Source: W589 sp964611805 (GTDB lineage Bacteria > Chloroflexota > Dehalococcoidia > Dehalococcoidales > Fen-1064). Taken from it: a DNA stretch of 22,318 nucleotides. The translations under genes and the position numbers were made by a program. Positions 7,018 to 14,961 of the stretch are shown here, piece after piece. How positions within the stretch are numbered: position 1 is the first letter of the stretch; each line of letters opens with the position of its first letter. The stretch covers positions 1 to 22,318 of the forward strand of contig CAZTBG010000036.1 in assembly GCA_964611805.1 (NCBI GenBank). The letters run 5' to 3'. The notes under the pieces are model-generated. The model made no database searches and was not told where the DNA came from. It saw nothing but the letters and a program-made list of their open reading frames with translations.

Positions 7018-8817
7018 ATGCGGATTCTTATCAGACTGCTCAGTTTCCTCAAGAAATACTGGAAACGCGTCACTCTAGCTTATATCTGCCTCTTCATGTC
7101 CGTCGGCTTCAGTCTTGGTATGCCCGAACTGGTCAAGTTGGCCATTGACAGAGGAATAGGCTATGACCCGCTGACTAACACGATGTCCGGCGCACCGTCA
7201 CTGCTTATCTGGTTGGGGGTAGCGATACTGGTAGTGGCGGCACTGCGTGGCGTCTTTGCTTTCGGACAGACCTACCTCGGCGAATACATCTCCCAGCGTG
7301 TTGCCTACGACATCAGGAACCTGTTTTACGACCGTGTCCAGCGCCTCAGCTTTGCCTATCATGACACCGCCCAGACCGGGCAGTTGATGTCCCGTGCCAC
7401 CCAGGACGTTGAAGCGGTGCGGTTCTTTATATCGCAGGGAGGTCTCAGGGTCCTCTATGTATTCGTTACCTTCGTCGGCATCTGCGCCCTGCTTTTTACT
7501 ATGGACTGGCGAATGGCCCTCATTAGTATAGCCAGTATGCCGTTTATCGGCTACCTGGCCACCGTGGTCGGTACCAGGCTCCGCCCCATCTGGATGAACA
7601 TCCAGCAAGGGATAGCCCTACTGGGCACAATACTCCAGGAGAACCTCTCAGGAGTAAAGGTGGTCAGGGCATTCACCCAGGAAAAATATGAGTCCGAGAA
7701 GTTTGAACGGCAGGCCAGGGAATTGTATGGCGAAAGCATCAGGGCGGCCAAGATTCGGGCGCTTAATATGCCCCTGATGTCCCTTATCCTGGTCCTGGCC
7801 AGTGGCATTATAATCTGGTTCGGTGGAAGAGAGATTCTTGCCGGTAGGCTGACTGGTGGTGAACTCATCCAGTTCTATATGTACCTGGCGATGATGGCCA
7901 TGCCGATACGGATGATGGGTATGATGGTCAATATGGTCTCGCGCGGCATGTCCGCCGGGACACGCATCTTCGAGGTACTCGACGCCGAGTCAGCGGTACA
8001 GGAGAAACCGGGGGCAATTGAACTTGACGGTGTCCAGGGACTGGTCAGGTTCCAGAGGGTCTCTTTCAGCTACGATTCAGCCAACCCCTATGAAATAATG
8101 GGGCCTGTCCTGGACAATATCGACCTCGAAGCCCGGCCGGGTGAAATGGTTGCCCTGCTCGGGATGACAGGTAGTGGCAAGTCCACCCTGATAAACCTGA
8201 TACCCAGGTTCTACGACGTGACCTCGGGCAGTATCACTATCGATGGCATCGATGTCAGGGATGTCACGCTTAACTCGCTGCGGCGCAATATTGGCATTGT
8301 CCAGCAGGACGTGTTCCTTTTCACGGCCACAATAGCCGACAACATTGCCTATGGAGCGGTTGAAGCCAGCATGGAGGACATTATCGCTGCCAGCAAGGCT
8401 GCCCAGCTGCATGACTTCGTTGATAGCCTCCCTGACGGCTACGATACCTGGGTGGGGGAGAGGGGACTGACCCTCTCCGGTGGCCAGAGGCAGCGGCTTG
8501 CCATTGCCCGCACCCTGCTGATTGACCCGCGTATCCTTATCTTTGACGATTCCACATCCAGTGTTGATACCGAGACCGAGTTTCTTATTCAAAAAGCGCT
8601 CCGTGAACTGATGAAGGGGCGGACGACCTTTGTCATTGCCCAGAGGCTGCAAACAGTACGCGATGCCGACCAGATTCTTGTCCTGGATAAGGGAATGATA
8701 GCCGAACGCGGCAGCCATACCGAGTTACTGGAGCATAGCACTATCTACCGCCATATATATGAAATCCAGCTTCGTGACCAGGAAGAAGCAATCAGCCGGA
8801 GGTACAACGAGTCATGA
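7018..8817 (+). CDS. ABC exporter half-transporter, degenerate-site subunit
   Basis: 599 aa: a six-helix exporter transmembrane domain (about 1-310) and a nucleotide-binding domain (about 330-580). Walker A is GMTGSGKST (382-390) and the signature LSGGQRQR starts at 486. Walker B, LIFDDST, has Asp511 in place of the catalytic Glu, and the switch-loop His is Gln542 (IAQRL). These changes mark the degenerate-site partner of heterodimeric exporters such as LmrCD, BmrCD and TM287/288. With the next gene it should form one exporter in the cytoplasmic membrane, moving drugs, lipids or peptides. It overlaps the next gene by 4 bp (ATGA). The frame is open to a TTG at 7006, but that codon overlaps the -10 box, so I use ATG 7018. 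Substrate unknown. Confidence 0.92.
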   Translation: MRILIRLLSFLKKYWKRVTLAYICLFMSVGFSLGMPELVKLAIDRGIGYDPLTNTMSGAPSLLIWLGVAILVVAALRGVFAFGQTYLGEYISQRVAYDIRNLFYDRVQRLSFAYHDTAQTGQLMSRATQDVEAVRFFISQGGLRVLYVFVTFVGICALLFTMDWRMALISIASMPFIGYLATVVGTRLRPIWMNIQQGIALLGTILQENLSGVKVVRAFTQEKYESEKFERQARELYGESIRAAKIRALNMPLMSLILVLASGIIIWFGGREILAGRLTGGELIQFYMYLAMMAMPIRMMGMMVNMVSRGMSAGTRIFEVLDAESAVQEKPGAIELDGVQGLVRFQRVSFSYDSANPYEIMGPVLDNIDLEARPGEMVALLGMTGSGKSTLINLIPRFYDVTSGSITIDGIDVRDVTLNSLRRNIGIVQQDVFLFTATIADNIAYGAVEASMEDIIAASKAAQLHDFVDSLPDGYDTWVGERGLTLSGGQRQRLAIARTLLIDPRILIFDDSTSSVDTETEFLIQKALRELMKGRTTFVIAQRLQTVRDADQILVLDKGMIAERGSHTELLEHSTIYRHIYEIQLRDQEEAISRRYNES

Positions 8818-10727
8818 TGCGCGGTGGTGGCGGGATGATGCATGGCGGCGGCATGATGCACGGCGGAGCAATGCGCCCGGGGCTGAGCCGTGCCGGTGAC
8901 CTCATCGATGACATCACCTACGGCAAGGCTTACGACCATACCGTGGTGACCCGGCTGCTGAGGTATCTCAAGGACTATAAGGGCCGGTTTGCCATCGCCA
9001 TGGTATCCATGATTGTCTACACACTCACCCTTCTGGCCATGCCGCAACTGGTAGGCATGGCTATTGATGACCTGACCGCGACCAGAGACATCGGCAGGCT
9101 CACGATTTGGCTCGGCTTCTTTATCGGTAATGGTCTGCTTAACTGGGGAGGCCAGTGGCTCCAGATACTCTTCATGGCCTATATTGGCCAGGGTGTGCTG
9201 CTCACGCTACGCACCCAGATGTTCGACCACCTGCAGAAGCTCTCCCTGAGTTTCTACGACCGCCACGAGGTCGGCCGTTTAATGTCCCGGGTCCAGAACG
9301 ATGTCACCGCACTTCAGGAAGTGGTCAGCTCTGGTGTCCTTGACATCAGTGCCGACCTGCTCAGCCTGGTTGGTATTGTCGTCATACTGTTTATCAGCAA
9401 TGCGAAACTGGCACTGATTACCCTTACGGTAATACCGGTGATGGTGGTGGTAATGGCAATGTGGCAGAGATACGCGCGTAACGCCTTCATGCGGGTGCGT
9501 ATGGCCATCTCAGCGGTCAACGCTGGACTCCAGGAAAACATTTCCGGTGCCAGAGTTATCCAGAGCCTCTCCCGCGAAGACCTGAACCTCCAGCGGTTTG
9601 ACGATATGAATACGGCTAATCTGGACGCCAATATACAGGCCAGTCGCCTCACTGCTGGCATCCAGCCGGCGACGGAAATACTGATGGGTGCCGGGATTAT
9701 GCTGGTGGTTATCTTCGGTGGTATGCAGGTCCTGAACAACACACTAACCGTAGGGGCACTGGTTGCCTTCGTCCTCTATGTCCAGAGGTTCTTTGACCCG
9801 ATACGTCGCCTTACCCTGCAGTATGCTGAGTTGCAGCGCGCCATGGCAGGTGGACAGCGTATCTTTGAGGTACTGGACACCGAACCGGATATTGCTGATG
9901 CCCCGGGTGCTACCGAGCTACCGACAATTAAAGGTGAAATTACCTTCGACCACGTAAGCTTTGAATACATCCCTGACCTGGAGGTACTCCACGACATCAA
10001 TCTCCACGTCCATCCCGGTGAGACAATCGCCCTGGTTGGCTCAACCGGTGCCGGTAAGAGCACGCTGGTCAGCCTCGTTGCCCGGTTCTATGAGATAACC
10101 AGGGGTAAACTGACAATCGATGGCCATGATATCCGTAACGTAACGCAGAGCTCCCTGAGAAGGCAGATTGGCATCGTACTTCAGGAACCATTTCTTTTCT
10201 CGGGGACAGTCAGGGAAAATATCCTCTACGGGAGGAGTGATGCCAGCGAGGAAGAGCTTGTTCAGGCGGCCAGAGCAGTCGGTGCCGATGACTTCATTCA
10301 GCGCCTCGATGAGGGCTATGATACCGTCCTTCAGGAGAGGGGTAGCAACCTGAGCGTTGGACAACGTCAGCTTGTCAGTTTTGCCCGCGCCGTTCTGGCC
10401 GACCCGCGTATCCTTATCCTTGATGAGGCAACAGCCAACGTCGATACCCAGACCGAAATGATGATTCAGGATGCCCTGGGGAAACTCCTCAAAGGCCGTA
10501 CTTCCCTGGTTATTGCCCACCGCCTCTCCACCATCCACGATGCCGACAAAGTCATTGTGCTTGACAATGGGAATATAGTCGAGACCGGTACCCATCAGGA
10601 GCTAATGGCAAAAGAAGGCACTTACTACCACCTGTACACGATGAGCTACACCGCCGGTGATGCGAAGCCGTCAGGAGATGACGAATCACCAAAGACAGAC
10701 CTGCCAGATAATGATGACCCCGGTTAA
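8814..10727 (+). CDS. ABC exporter half-transporter, canonical-site subunit
   Basis: 637 aa, partner of the preceding gene. The transmembrane domain (about 40-345) is followed by a nucleotide-binding domain with Walker A GSTGAGKST (409-417), the non-consensus signature LSVGQ (513-517), Walker B LILDEAT with catalytic Glu538, and switch His569 (IAHRLST). Its Walker motifs pair with the canonical LSGGQ of the first subunit to give the active site; its own LSVGQ faces the first subunit's degenerate motifs. The N-terminus is a Gly/Met/His tail with 7 Met and 2 His in the first 20 residues. The C-terminus is an acidic Pro/Asp tail. GGAGGT at 8798-8803 and the ATGA overlap favour this start, though Met20 (after GGCGGAG) cannot be excluded. 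It converges with the GATE gene. Confidence 0.92.
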   Translation: MMRGGGGMMHGGGMMHGGAMRPGLSRAGDLIDDITYGKAYDHTVVTRLLRYLKDYKGRFAIAMVSMIVYTLTLLAMPQLVGMAIDDLTATRDIGRLTIWLGFFIGNGLLNWGGQWLQILFMAYIGQGVLLTLRTQMFDHLQKLSLSFYDRHEVGRLMSRVQNDVTALQEVVSSGVLDISADLLSLVGIVVILFISNAKLALITLTVIPVMVVVMAMWQRYARNAFMRVRMAISAVNAGLQENISGARVIQSLSREDLNLQRFDDMNTANLDANIQASRLTAGIQPATEILMGAGIMLVVIFGGMQVLNNTLTVGALVAFVLYVQRFFDPIRRLTLQYAELQRAMAGGQRIFEVLDTEPDIADAPGATELPTIKGEITFDHVSFEYIPDLEVLHDINLHVHPGETIALVGSTGAGKSTLVSLVARFYEITRGKLTIDGHDIRNVTQSSLRRQIGIVLQEPFLFSGTVRENILYGRSDASEEELVQAARAVGADDFIQRLDEGYDTVLQERGSNLSVGQRQLVSFARAVLADPRILILDEATANVDTQTEMMIQDALGKLLKGRTSLVIAHRLSTIHDADKVIVLDNGNIVETGTHQELMAKEGTYYHLYTMSYTAGDAKPSGDDESPKTDLPDNDDPG

Positions 10728-10755
10728 AATTGTCTGTCCGCTCTGTAGTGTCAGG

Positions 10756-11709
10756 TTATCCCTCAGCTCTGGCACCCCTGACCCTTCCCCATAGATACTC
10801 AAAGATACGAAAGGTGTGTACAACGATGGCGGCCATTACCAGCTTGGGCACCCACAGCCAGAAACCATTCAAACCCAGTGCCATGAACAGTGCCGGGTCT
10901 TCCAACATGCTGTGGTTGATGCCAATCGAGATGTGCAGGTGCCGCAGTTCTGTGCTGGTCAGGTCACCCTGTTTGACCCTGTCTTGAATAACCGCCCCAC
11001 CATACATCAGTCCGAAGACGACCGCAGTCACCCAGAGCATCGCCGTCCGTCGCGAAAGACCTAACAGTCTCATCAGGGGTCTGGAGAGATTGAACAGGTA
11101 TTCAGACCATCCCAGCGATATTAAAGATTCGAGGGCAATCATAATGAACATGATTATCCCGAAGACCTTTGCCAGCAAGAGCAATGTGTCCAGCGCCCAC
11201 TCTTTTAATGCTTCTGCAATAGGACTGCCGCTCGTAATTTCCGCCAGTCCGACAACGCTTTCCGAAGTATCACCAATAAACTGAGAAACAAAGAGAACTG
11301 TCAGGATAGCGGCGCTGATGCGGACCAGTGTAATCGTAATAATATTAATACCGGAGCGGTGCTGAATGATTCCCTCGATGATGAGGTTATGGGCAATCAG
11401 GGCAAAGACAGCAATCAGCGTCATCTGGCCGACTGTAAACGGGACCACTGTGATTGCAGCCATCGTGGCGTATAAATTGATCAGCAGTCCGCTGATGATG
11501 GGTATTGCTGCCTCGCTGGGCAGGTTCAGCCATCCCATTAGCGGTTTAAGTATGATGTCGGCTTCGTAGAGCCAGCCACTCCACTGGAGAAGGGCCACCA
11601 GCAGGGACACAGGAATGATAATCTTACATATCCAGAGAAAGTTTCCCCATCCCTTTTTGACCCCCTCAAACAGAGCACTCTTTAGCTTGGTCTTATAGTC
11701 AGGCATCAT
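10756..11709 (-). CDS. Nucleoside-recognition (GATE) domain membrane protein
   Basis: 317 aa, multi-span membrane protein with two related halves (about 20-135 and 185-300), each resembling the nucleoside-recognition/GATE domain also found in spore maturation proteins SpmA/SpmB, FeoB C-termini and nucleoside transporters. Seen: GWGNFLWICKIIIPVSLLVAL, then PIISGLLINLYATMAAI; in the second half KVFGIIMFIMIALESLISLGW and the conserved-looking GLMYGGAVIQDRV and SIGINHSMLEDPALFMALG. The last two are typical of this subfamily. Transported substrate unknown. The start is the first of two adjacent ATGs; AAGGT just upstream is a weak Shine-Dalgarno better placed for the second (11706). Monocistronic, with its own promoter, divergent from the amidohydrolase unit. 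Confidence 0.85.
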   Translation of the reverse strand: MMPDYKTKLKSALFEGVKKGWGNFLWICKIIIPVSLLVALLQWSGWLYEADIILKPLMGWLNLPSEAAIPIISGLLINLYATMAAITVVPFTVGQMTLIAVFALIAHNLIIEGIIQHRSGINIITITLVRISAAILTVLFVSQFIGDTSESVVGLAEITSGSPIAEALKEWALDTLLLLAKVFGIIMFIMIALESLISLGWSEYLFNLSRPLMRLLGLSRRTAMLWVTAVVFGLMYGGAVIQDRVKQGDLTSTELRHLHISIGINHSMLEDPALFMALGLNGFWLWVPKLVMAAIVVHTFRIFEYLWGRVRGARAEG

Positions 11710-11747
11710 ACCTTACAGGCTTAATCATCGCCATGCTTCTCCAGAGT

Positions 11748-11776
11748 ATTATAGAGTAATTACTAAAGCCTGTCTC
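11748..11776 (-). promoter_or_regulatory. Promoter for the GATE gene
   Basis: On the minus strand, GAGACA (11776-11771), a 17-bp spacer and a perfect TATAAT (11753-11748). The start would be near 11741, with a leader of about 32 nt. It stands back to back with the amidohydrolase promoter, the two -35 boxes about 29 bp apart. Confidence 0.6.
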
Positions 11777-11805
11777 ACCATTAAGAAGACTCAGCCACTC
11801 GCAGA

Positions 11806-11834
11806 TTGACAGGCACCTGGCTGGACTGTAAACT
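11806..11834 (+). promoter_or_regulatory. Promoter for the amidohydrolase/selenoprotein unit
   Basis: TTGACA at 11806-11811, a 17-bp spacer, then TAAACT at 11829-11834 (4 of 6). The start would be near 11841, with a leader of about 55 nt. The TTG of the -35 is in frame with the downstream gene and would be a false start. Confidence 0.5.
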
Positions 11835-11895
11835 TTCATCAATTAGAGCTATTAGACCTGTTACTGAATCTACTACAAGTTGGAGGGGAATTGAG

Positions 11896-12846
11896 TTGAT
11901 TATCGATGCACACTACCACTTCTTCTCACGCTGGCCTGTTGACGAAAACGTGGCCAGAAATATGGTAGAAGGGTTTTTGCTCGACGGCGAGAGGACTGGC
12001 ATGAAAAAGTCTATGGAAGAAGTCTTGCCAGTCTACCGAAATATCATGGATGACCCGGAGTGCGACAAGCTGGTCAGGCGCATGGATGAAGGCGGCATCG
12101 ACGTTACCGCAATCTGTGTGGTGGACAACACAGATAGGGGCACGGACAATGAACGTGTCATGGAAATCAACAAGCTCTGCGCCACTGCGGCTGCGGGACA
12201 CCCGGGGCGGCTCATTGCCCTGGCCGGAATCGACCCCCGTAGACCTGAGGCCCCGGCATTGTTTCGCCGTTGTATCGAAGAATTCGGCATGAAGGGCCTG
12301 AAATGGCACCCGGATAACGGCTACTACCCGAACAGTCCGGAGGCCTACGCCGTGCTGGAAGTCGCTAATGAACTGGGAGTCCCCCTGCTGACGCACTGCT
12401 CTCCACTCCCACACTCACGTGCCAGGTATGCCCTACCCATTCATCTTGACGACGTTGCCGTGGACTTTCCCGACCTGGAAATCATTGCTGCCCATATGGG
12501 AAATATGTGGTGGCACGACTGGGCGTCACTGGCACAATACAAGAGGAATATCAATGGGGATATGGCCATGTGGCAAATCCTGGCCGCAAGCAAATCCCAT
12601 CTCTTCCGCCGCTACCTGCGAGAAATCGTGGATGTTGTTGGAGCAGGGCAGGTATTATTTGGTTCTGATGGCCCCATCTTTGAGGCTCATGTATCTAACA
12701 GAGATTTTGTGGGTATAGTCAAGGGCCTGACGGAAAAAGGCCCAGATGGAATATCTTTCAGCCAGGAAGAGATTGATGCTATACTAGGTGGTAATGCAGC
12801 CCGCATCTTCAAACTGGACCAGAGCGGTACGGAATCGCATGGGTAA
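11896..12846 (+). CDS. Amidohydrolase_2 family metal-dependent hydrolase/decarboxylase
   Basis: 316 aa TIM-barrel of the amidohydrolase_2 (ACMS decarboxylase-like) family. The metal site is visible: IIDAHYHFF with His6 and His8, His167 in PLLTHCSP, His200 in IIAAHMGN and Asp258 in LFGSDGP; GLKWHPDNGYYPNS holds the usual lysine/histidine strand. Members hydrolyse or decarboxylate small cyclic or aromatic acids; the substrate here is unknown. The start chosen is TTG 11896, which places the first residue directly before IIDAH as in relatives and lies seven nt after GGAGGGG (11882-11888). An upstream in-frame TTG at 11806 belongs to a promoter -35 box. The gene is followed after 19 bp by the probable selenoprotein gene, most likely on the same mRNA. 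Confidence 0.85.
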   Translation: MIIDAHYHFFSRWPVDENVARNMVEGFLLDGERTGMKKSMEEVLPVYRNIMDDPECDKLVRRMDEGGIDVTAICVVDNTDRGTDNERVMEINKLCATAAAGHPGRLIALAGIDPRRPEAPALFRRCIEEFGMKGLKWHPDNGYYPNSPEAYAVLEVANELGVPLLTHCSPLPHSRARYALPIHLDDVAVDFPDLEIIAAHMGNMWWHDWASLAQYKRNINGDMAMWQILAASKSHLFRRYLREIVDVVGAGQVLFGSDGPIFEAHVSNRDFVGIVKGLTEKGPDGISFSQEEIDAILGGNAARIFKLDQSGTESHG

Positions 12847-12865
12847 TAACAGGGAGGATATCTAA

Positions 12866-13339
12866 ATGTCGTTTGCACTGAGCCTTGAAGAAGCTAAGGA
12901 GAGAGCCCTCTACCATATGCATCATGGCTATCACTGAGGACCCAGCGTCCTGCAAGTTATGTGGGAATCAGAAGGGCTGGGTGATGAGGATAATCTCTGG
13001 GCCTCTATCAACTTTTTCGGGGGTATCGCCGGACAACAAGAGGCACCCTGCGGGGTGGTATCGTCAACAGCCGTCTGTCTGGGGCTTCGCTACCGCTGCC
13101 CAGTAGCAGACAAAGAGACGGCCAAGCAGGCCCGGATTAATGCCCGACGGGACGCCAGCGAGTTTGTCCAGGGCTTTAAAGACAAGTTCGGCGACATCAC
13201 CTGTTTGGGACTCCTCGGGGTCAGCTTCTCAGATACAGAGGCATATCAGAAGCTACGGGAATCCGGGGCGCAGCAGGGAAAATGCGATAGCTATTTGATG
13301 TATGCTATCGAGAAACTCTATGAGTTGGCTGGTGAATAA
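12866..13339 (+). CDS. C_GCAxxG_C_C-family redox protein with in-frame UGA (probable selenoprotein)
   Basis: Read through the TGA at 12935-12937, this is a 157-aa protein. The part before the TGA (MSFALSLEEAKERALYHMHHGYH) and the part after it (GPSVLQVMWESEGL) are in the same frame and join into the N-terminal motif of the C_GCAxxG_C_C putative redox family, usually 'G..NCaqsVl.a~~e~~Gl'. The TGA (residue 24) falls on the conserved first Cys. The other family positions follow: FFGGIAG, then Cys62-Gly, Cys71, Cys78, FGDITC (Cys113) and Cys140 near the C-terminus. AGGGAGGA at 12851-12858 supports the ATG. Met32, the first Met after the TGA, has no ribosome site. A SECIS-like hairpin follows the TGA. 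Without selenocysteine machinery it would be a nonsense pseudogene. Function unknown; thiol/selenol redox chemistry is likely. Confidence 0.8.
12935..12966 (+). promoter_or_regulatory. UGA codon with bacterial SECIS-like hairpin
   Basis: The UGA (12935-12937) is followed by a seven-pair stem, TCCTGCA (12948-12954) with TGTGGGA (12960-12966), two pairs being G-U. It closes the loop AGTTA (12955-12959). The loop starts 17 nt after the UGA and has G as its second base, as expected for bacterial SECIS elements that recruit SelB. A shorter alternative hairpin, GGAC (12938-12941) with GTCC (12947-12950), competes with the 5' arm. Confidence 0.6.
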
Positions 13340-13374
13340 CAGAACATGATGGGCCTGTTGTACCTTTGTTACGC

Positions 13375-13403
13375 TTGACACGTCACCCGCTTAATGCTAT
13401 CTT
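13375..13403 (+). promoter_or_regulatory. Promoter for the TPR lipoprotein
   Basis: TTGACA at 13375-13380, a 17-bp spacer, then TATCTT at 13398-13403 preceded by TGC, an extended -10. The start would be near 13410, with a leader of about 40 nt. Confidence 0.6.
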
Positions 13404-13449
13404 TTGCTATGCCGGTGGCATATACATTTGCCAACCCCGGAGGTTAGTT

Positions 13450-14160
13450 ATGGGCTGGCGTATTGTTGCCCTCCCCATTCTGCTACTGGTTATTCTGAGC
13501 GCTTCCTTCGGCTGTTCACTCCCACCTGAAGGCTCACCAGATTGGTATTTTAACCATGCAGATGAGCTTGCCGGTAAGGGCCAATATGAAGAAGCGATAG
13601 AAGAATACACCAAAGTCATTGAAGCTAATGCCACAACCACTACCAGGGTCAGGGCCTATATTAACCGGGCAGCCGCTTATATAAATCTTGAACGCTATGA
13701 TGAGGCAATCGCTGATTGCACTGAAGCGATTACTCTCGACCCTGAACGTGGTCGTGCCTATTTATACAGGGCTACCGCCTACAATACCAGGGGCGACTAT
13801 GAATTGGCTATCGCTGATTGCACCGAAGTTATCGAGATGGCTGCCGCCGGTGATGCCAGAGACAGTGACATTGATAGTATCGTGGTCGAAGCTTATATCC
13901 AGCGGGCCTATGCCTACTACAAAACAGGTGAACTGAACCCGGCGCTCACCGATTGCACAAGTGCCATTTACATCGACCCGGAGCAAGCCTACGCCTATTT
14001 TAACCGGGGGCTCGCCTACAAGGGACTGGGTATGAAGACAGAGGCGATTAGCGACTTCGAGAAATCTATCACTTTGAGCGACAATCTGTGGTTTCAAGAA
14101 AAGGCCACGCGTGAAATCGAGGAGCTATCTGAAGAAGAAACAACGGAGGACACAGACTAG
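13450..14160 (+). CDS. TPR-repeat lipoprotein
   Basis: 236 aa. The N-terminal signal peptide (MGWRIVALPILLLVILSASFGC) ends at Cys22, with a slightly unusual lipobox SFGC, so a membrane-anchored extracytoplasmic protein is likely. The mature part is about five tetratricopeptide repeats (residues about 30-215). Each has the pattern A.ay...g.yd.AI.d.t.aI.ldP; examples are AYINLERYDEAIADCTEAIT and AYNTRGDYELAIADCTEVIE. The recurrent ADCT at the second helix shows recent internal duplication. An acidic tail (EELSEEETTEDTD) ends the protein. TPRs are protein-protein scaffolds; the partner is unknown. GGAGG at 13439-13443 lies six nt before the ATG. A longer frame from a TTG at 13366 overlaps the promoter and would bury the signal peptide, so it is not used. 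It converges with trpA across 21 bp with no clear terminator. Confidence 0.87.
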   Translation: MGWRIVALPILLLVILSASFGCSLPPEGSPDWYFNHADELAGKGQYEEAIEEYTKVIEANATTTTRVRAYINRAAAYINLERYDEAIADCTEAITLDPERGRAYLYRATAYNTRGDYELAIADCTEVIEMAAAGDARDSDIDSIVVEAYIQRAYAYYKTGELNPALTDCTSAIYIDPEQAYAYFNRGLAYKGLGMKTEAISDFEKSITLSDNLWFQEKATREIEELSEEETTEDTD

Positions 14161-14181
14161 CCCCTCTGTCATTATGTCTAA

Positions 14182-14961
14182 CTATCGGTCGAGGGCGACC
14201 CTTAGCTCCTGTACGAATGAAGTGACCCGCCCATAGGGTGGTTTATCATCTCGAATCAACTGAACCAGTCGGCTGCCGACAATAACACCATCGGCCAACT
14301 GACCTACCTGATGTGCCTGGTCGGGGGTGGAAATGCCAAAACCCACGCACAAGGGCTTGCCGGTCTCTTTCCGAATCCGTCCAATAAAATTTCCCAGCCC
14401 GACAGGCAAGCTATCCCTGGCCCCGGTAACACCCAGCAGAGAGACCACGTAAATAAACCCACGAGATTTCTCAACAACCAGCCGTATGCGTTCAGTGGTG
14501 CTGGTGGGGGTCAGCAGAAAAATCAGGTCAATCCCGTTTTTCTTAGCAGCACCATCAAGCTCAGTTGACTCATCTGGAGGCAGATCAGGCACTATCAGTC
14601 CATCGACGCCTGCTCTGGAACAGGCCTGACAGAATGCTTCCAGTCCATAATGTAGCACAGGGTTGTAATAGGTCATAAAGACTAAGGGTAATCCCGTCTT
14701 TTCCCGGATATGTGCCGCCACCTCAAGGCAGGTCTGTGGTGTTACTCCGGCCTGTAATGCCTTAAAGCTGGCCTCCTGTATCGTGGCACCATCGGCCAGA
14801 GGGTCGGAAAAGGGAACCCCCAGCTCGACGATATCACAGCCGCATTCCGCCAGCAGAGGCACTATCGCCAGTGTCGACTCCACCGTGGGATAGCCCACAG
14901 TCACATAGGCAACCAGCGCCTTGCGTCCCGGCTGAGTAAAGACCCTGTCAATACGACTCAT
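14182..14961 (-). CDS. trpA: Tryptophan synthase alpha subunit
   Basis: 259 aa, normal length. It cleaves indole-3-glycerol phosphate to indole and glyceraldehyde 3-phosphate, passing indole through the tunnel to TrpB. The catalytic acids are Glu46 and Asp57 in VELGVPFSDPLADG; FMTYYNPVL, GLIVPDLPPDES, GVTGAR and VGFGIST are the usual family blocks, the last two forming phosphate and loop contacts. It is the last gene of the trp unit. Its ATG overlaps the trpS stop by 4 bp (ATGA), so translation is probably coupled. It is separated from trpB by trpS, which is unusual since trpB and trpA are normally adjacent. Confidence 0.97.
   Translation of the reverse strand: MSRIDRVFTQPGRKALVAYVTVGYPTVESTLAIVPLLAECGCDIVELGVPFSDPLADGATIQEASFKALQAGVTPQTCLEVAAHIREKTGLPLVFMTYYNPVLHYGLEAFCQACSRAGVDGLIVPDLPPDESTELDGAAKKNGIDLIFLLTPTSTTERIRLVVEKSRGFIYVVSLLGVTGARDSLPVGLGNFIGRIRKETGKPLCVGFGISTPDQAHQVGQLADGVIVGSRLVQLIRDDKPPYGRVTSFVQELRVALDR

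Noticed and set aside
12885..13106. Frameshifted reading of the redox gene
   Set aside because: Both halves of the family match are in one frame separated only by the UGA, so no frameshift is needed.
12959..13339. Stand-alone 126-aa protein starting after the UGA
   Set aside because: Its ATG has no ribosome site, and it would lack the conserved N-terminal motif that is present in frame just upstream.
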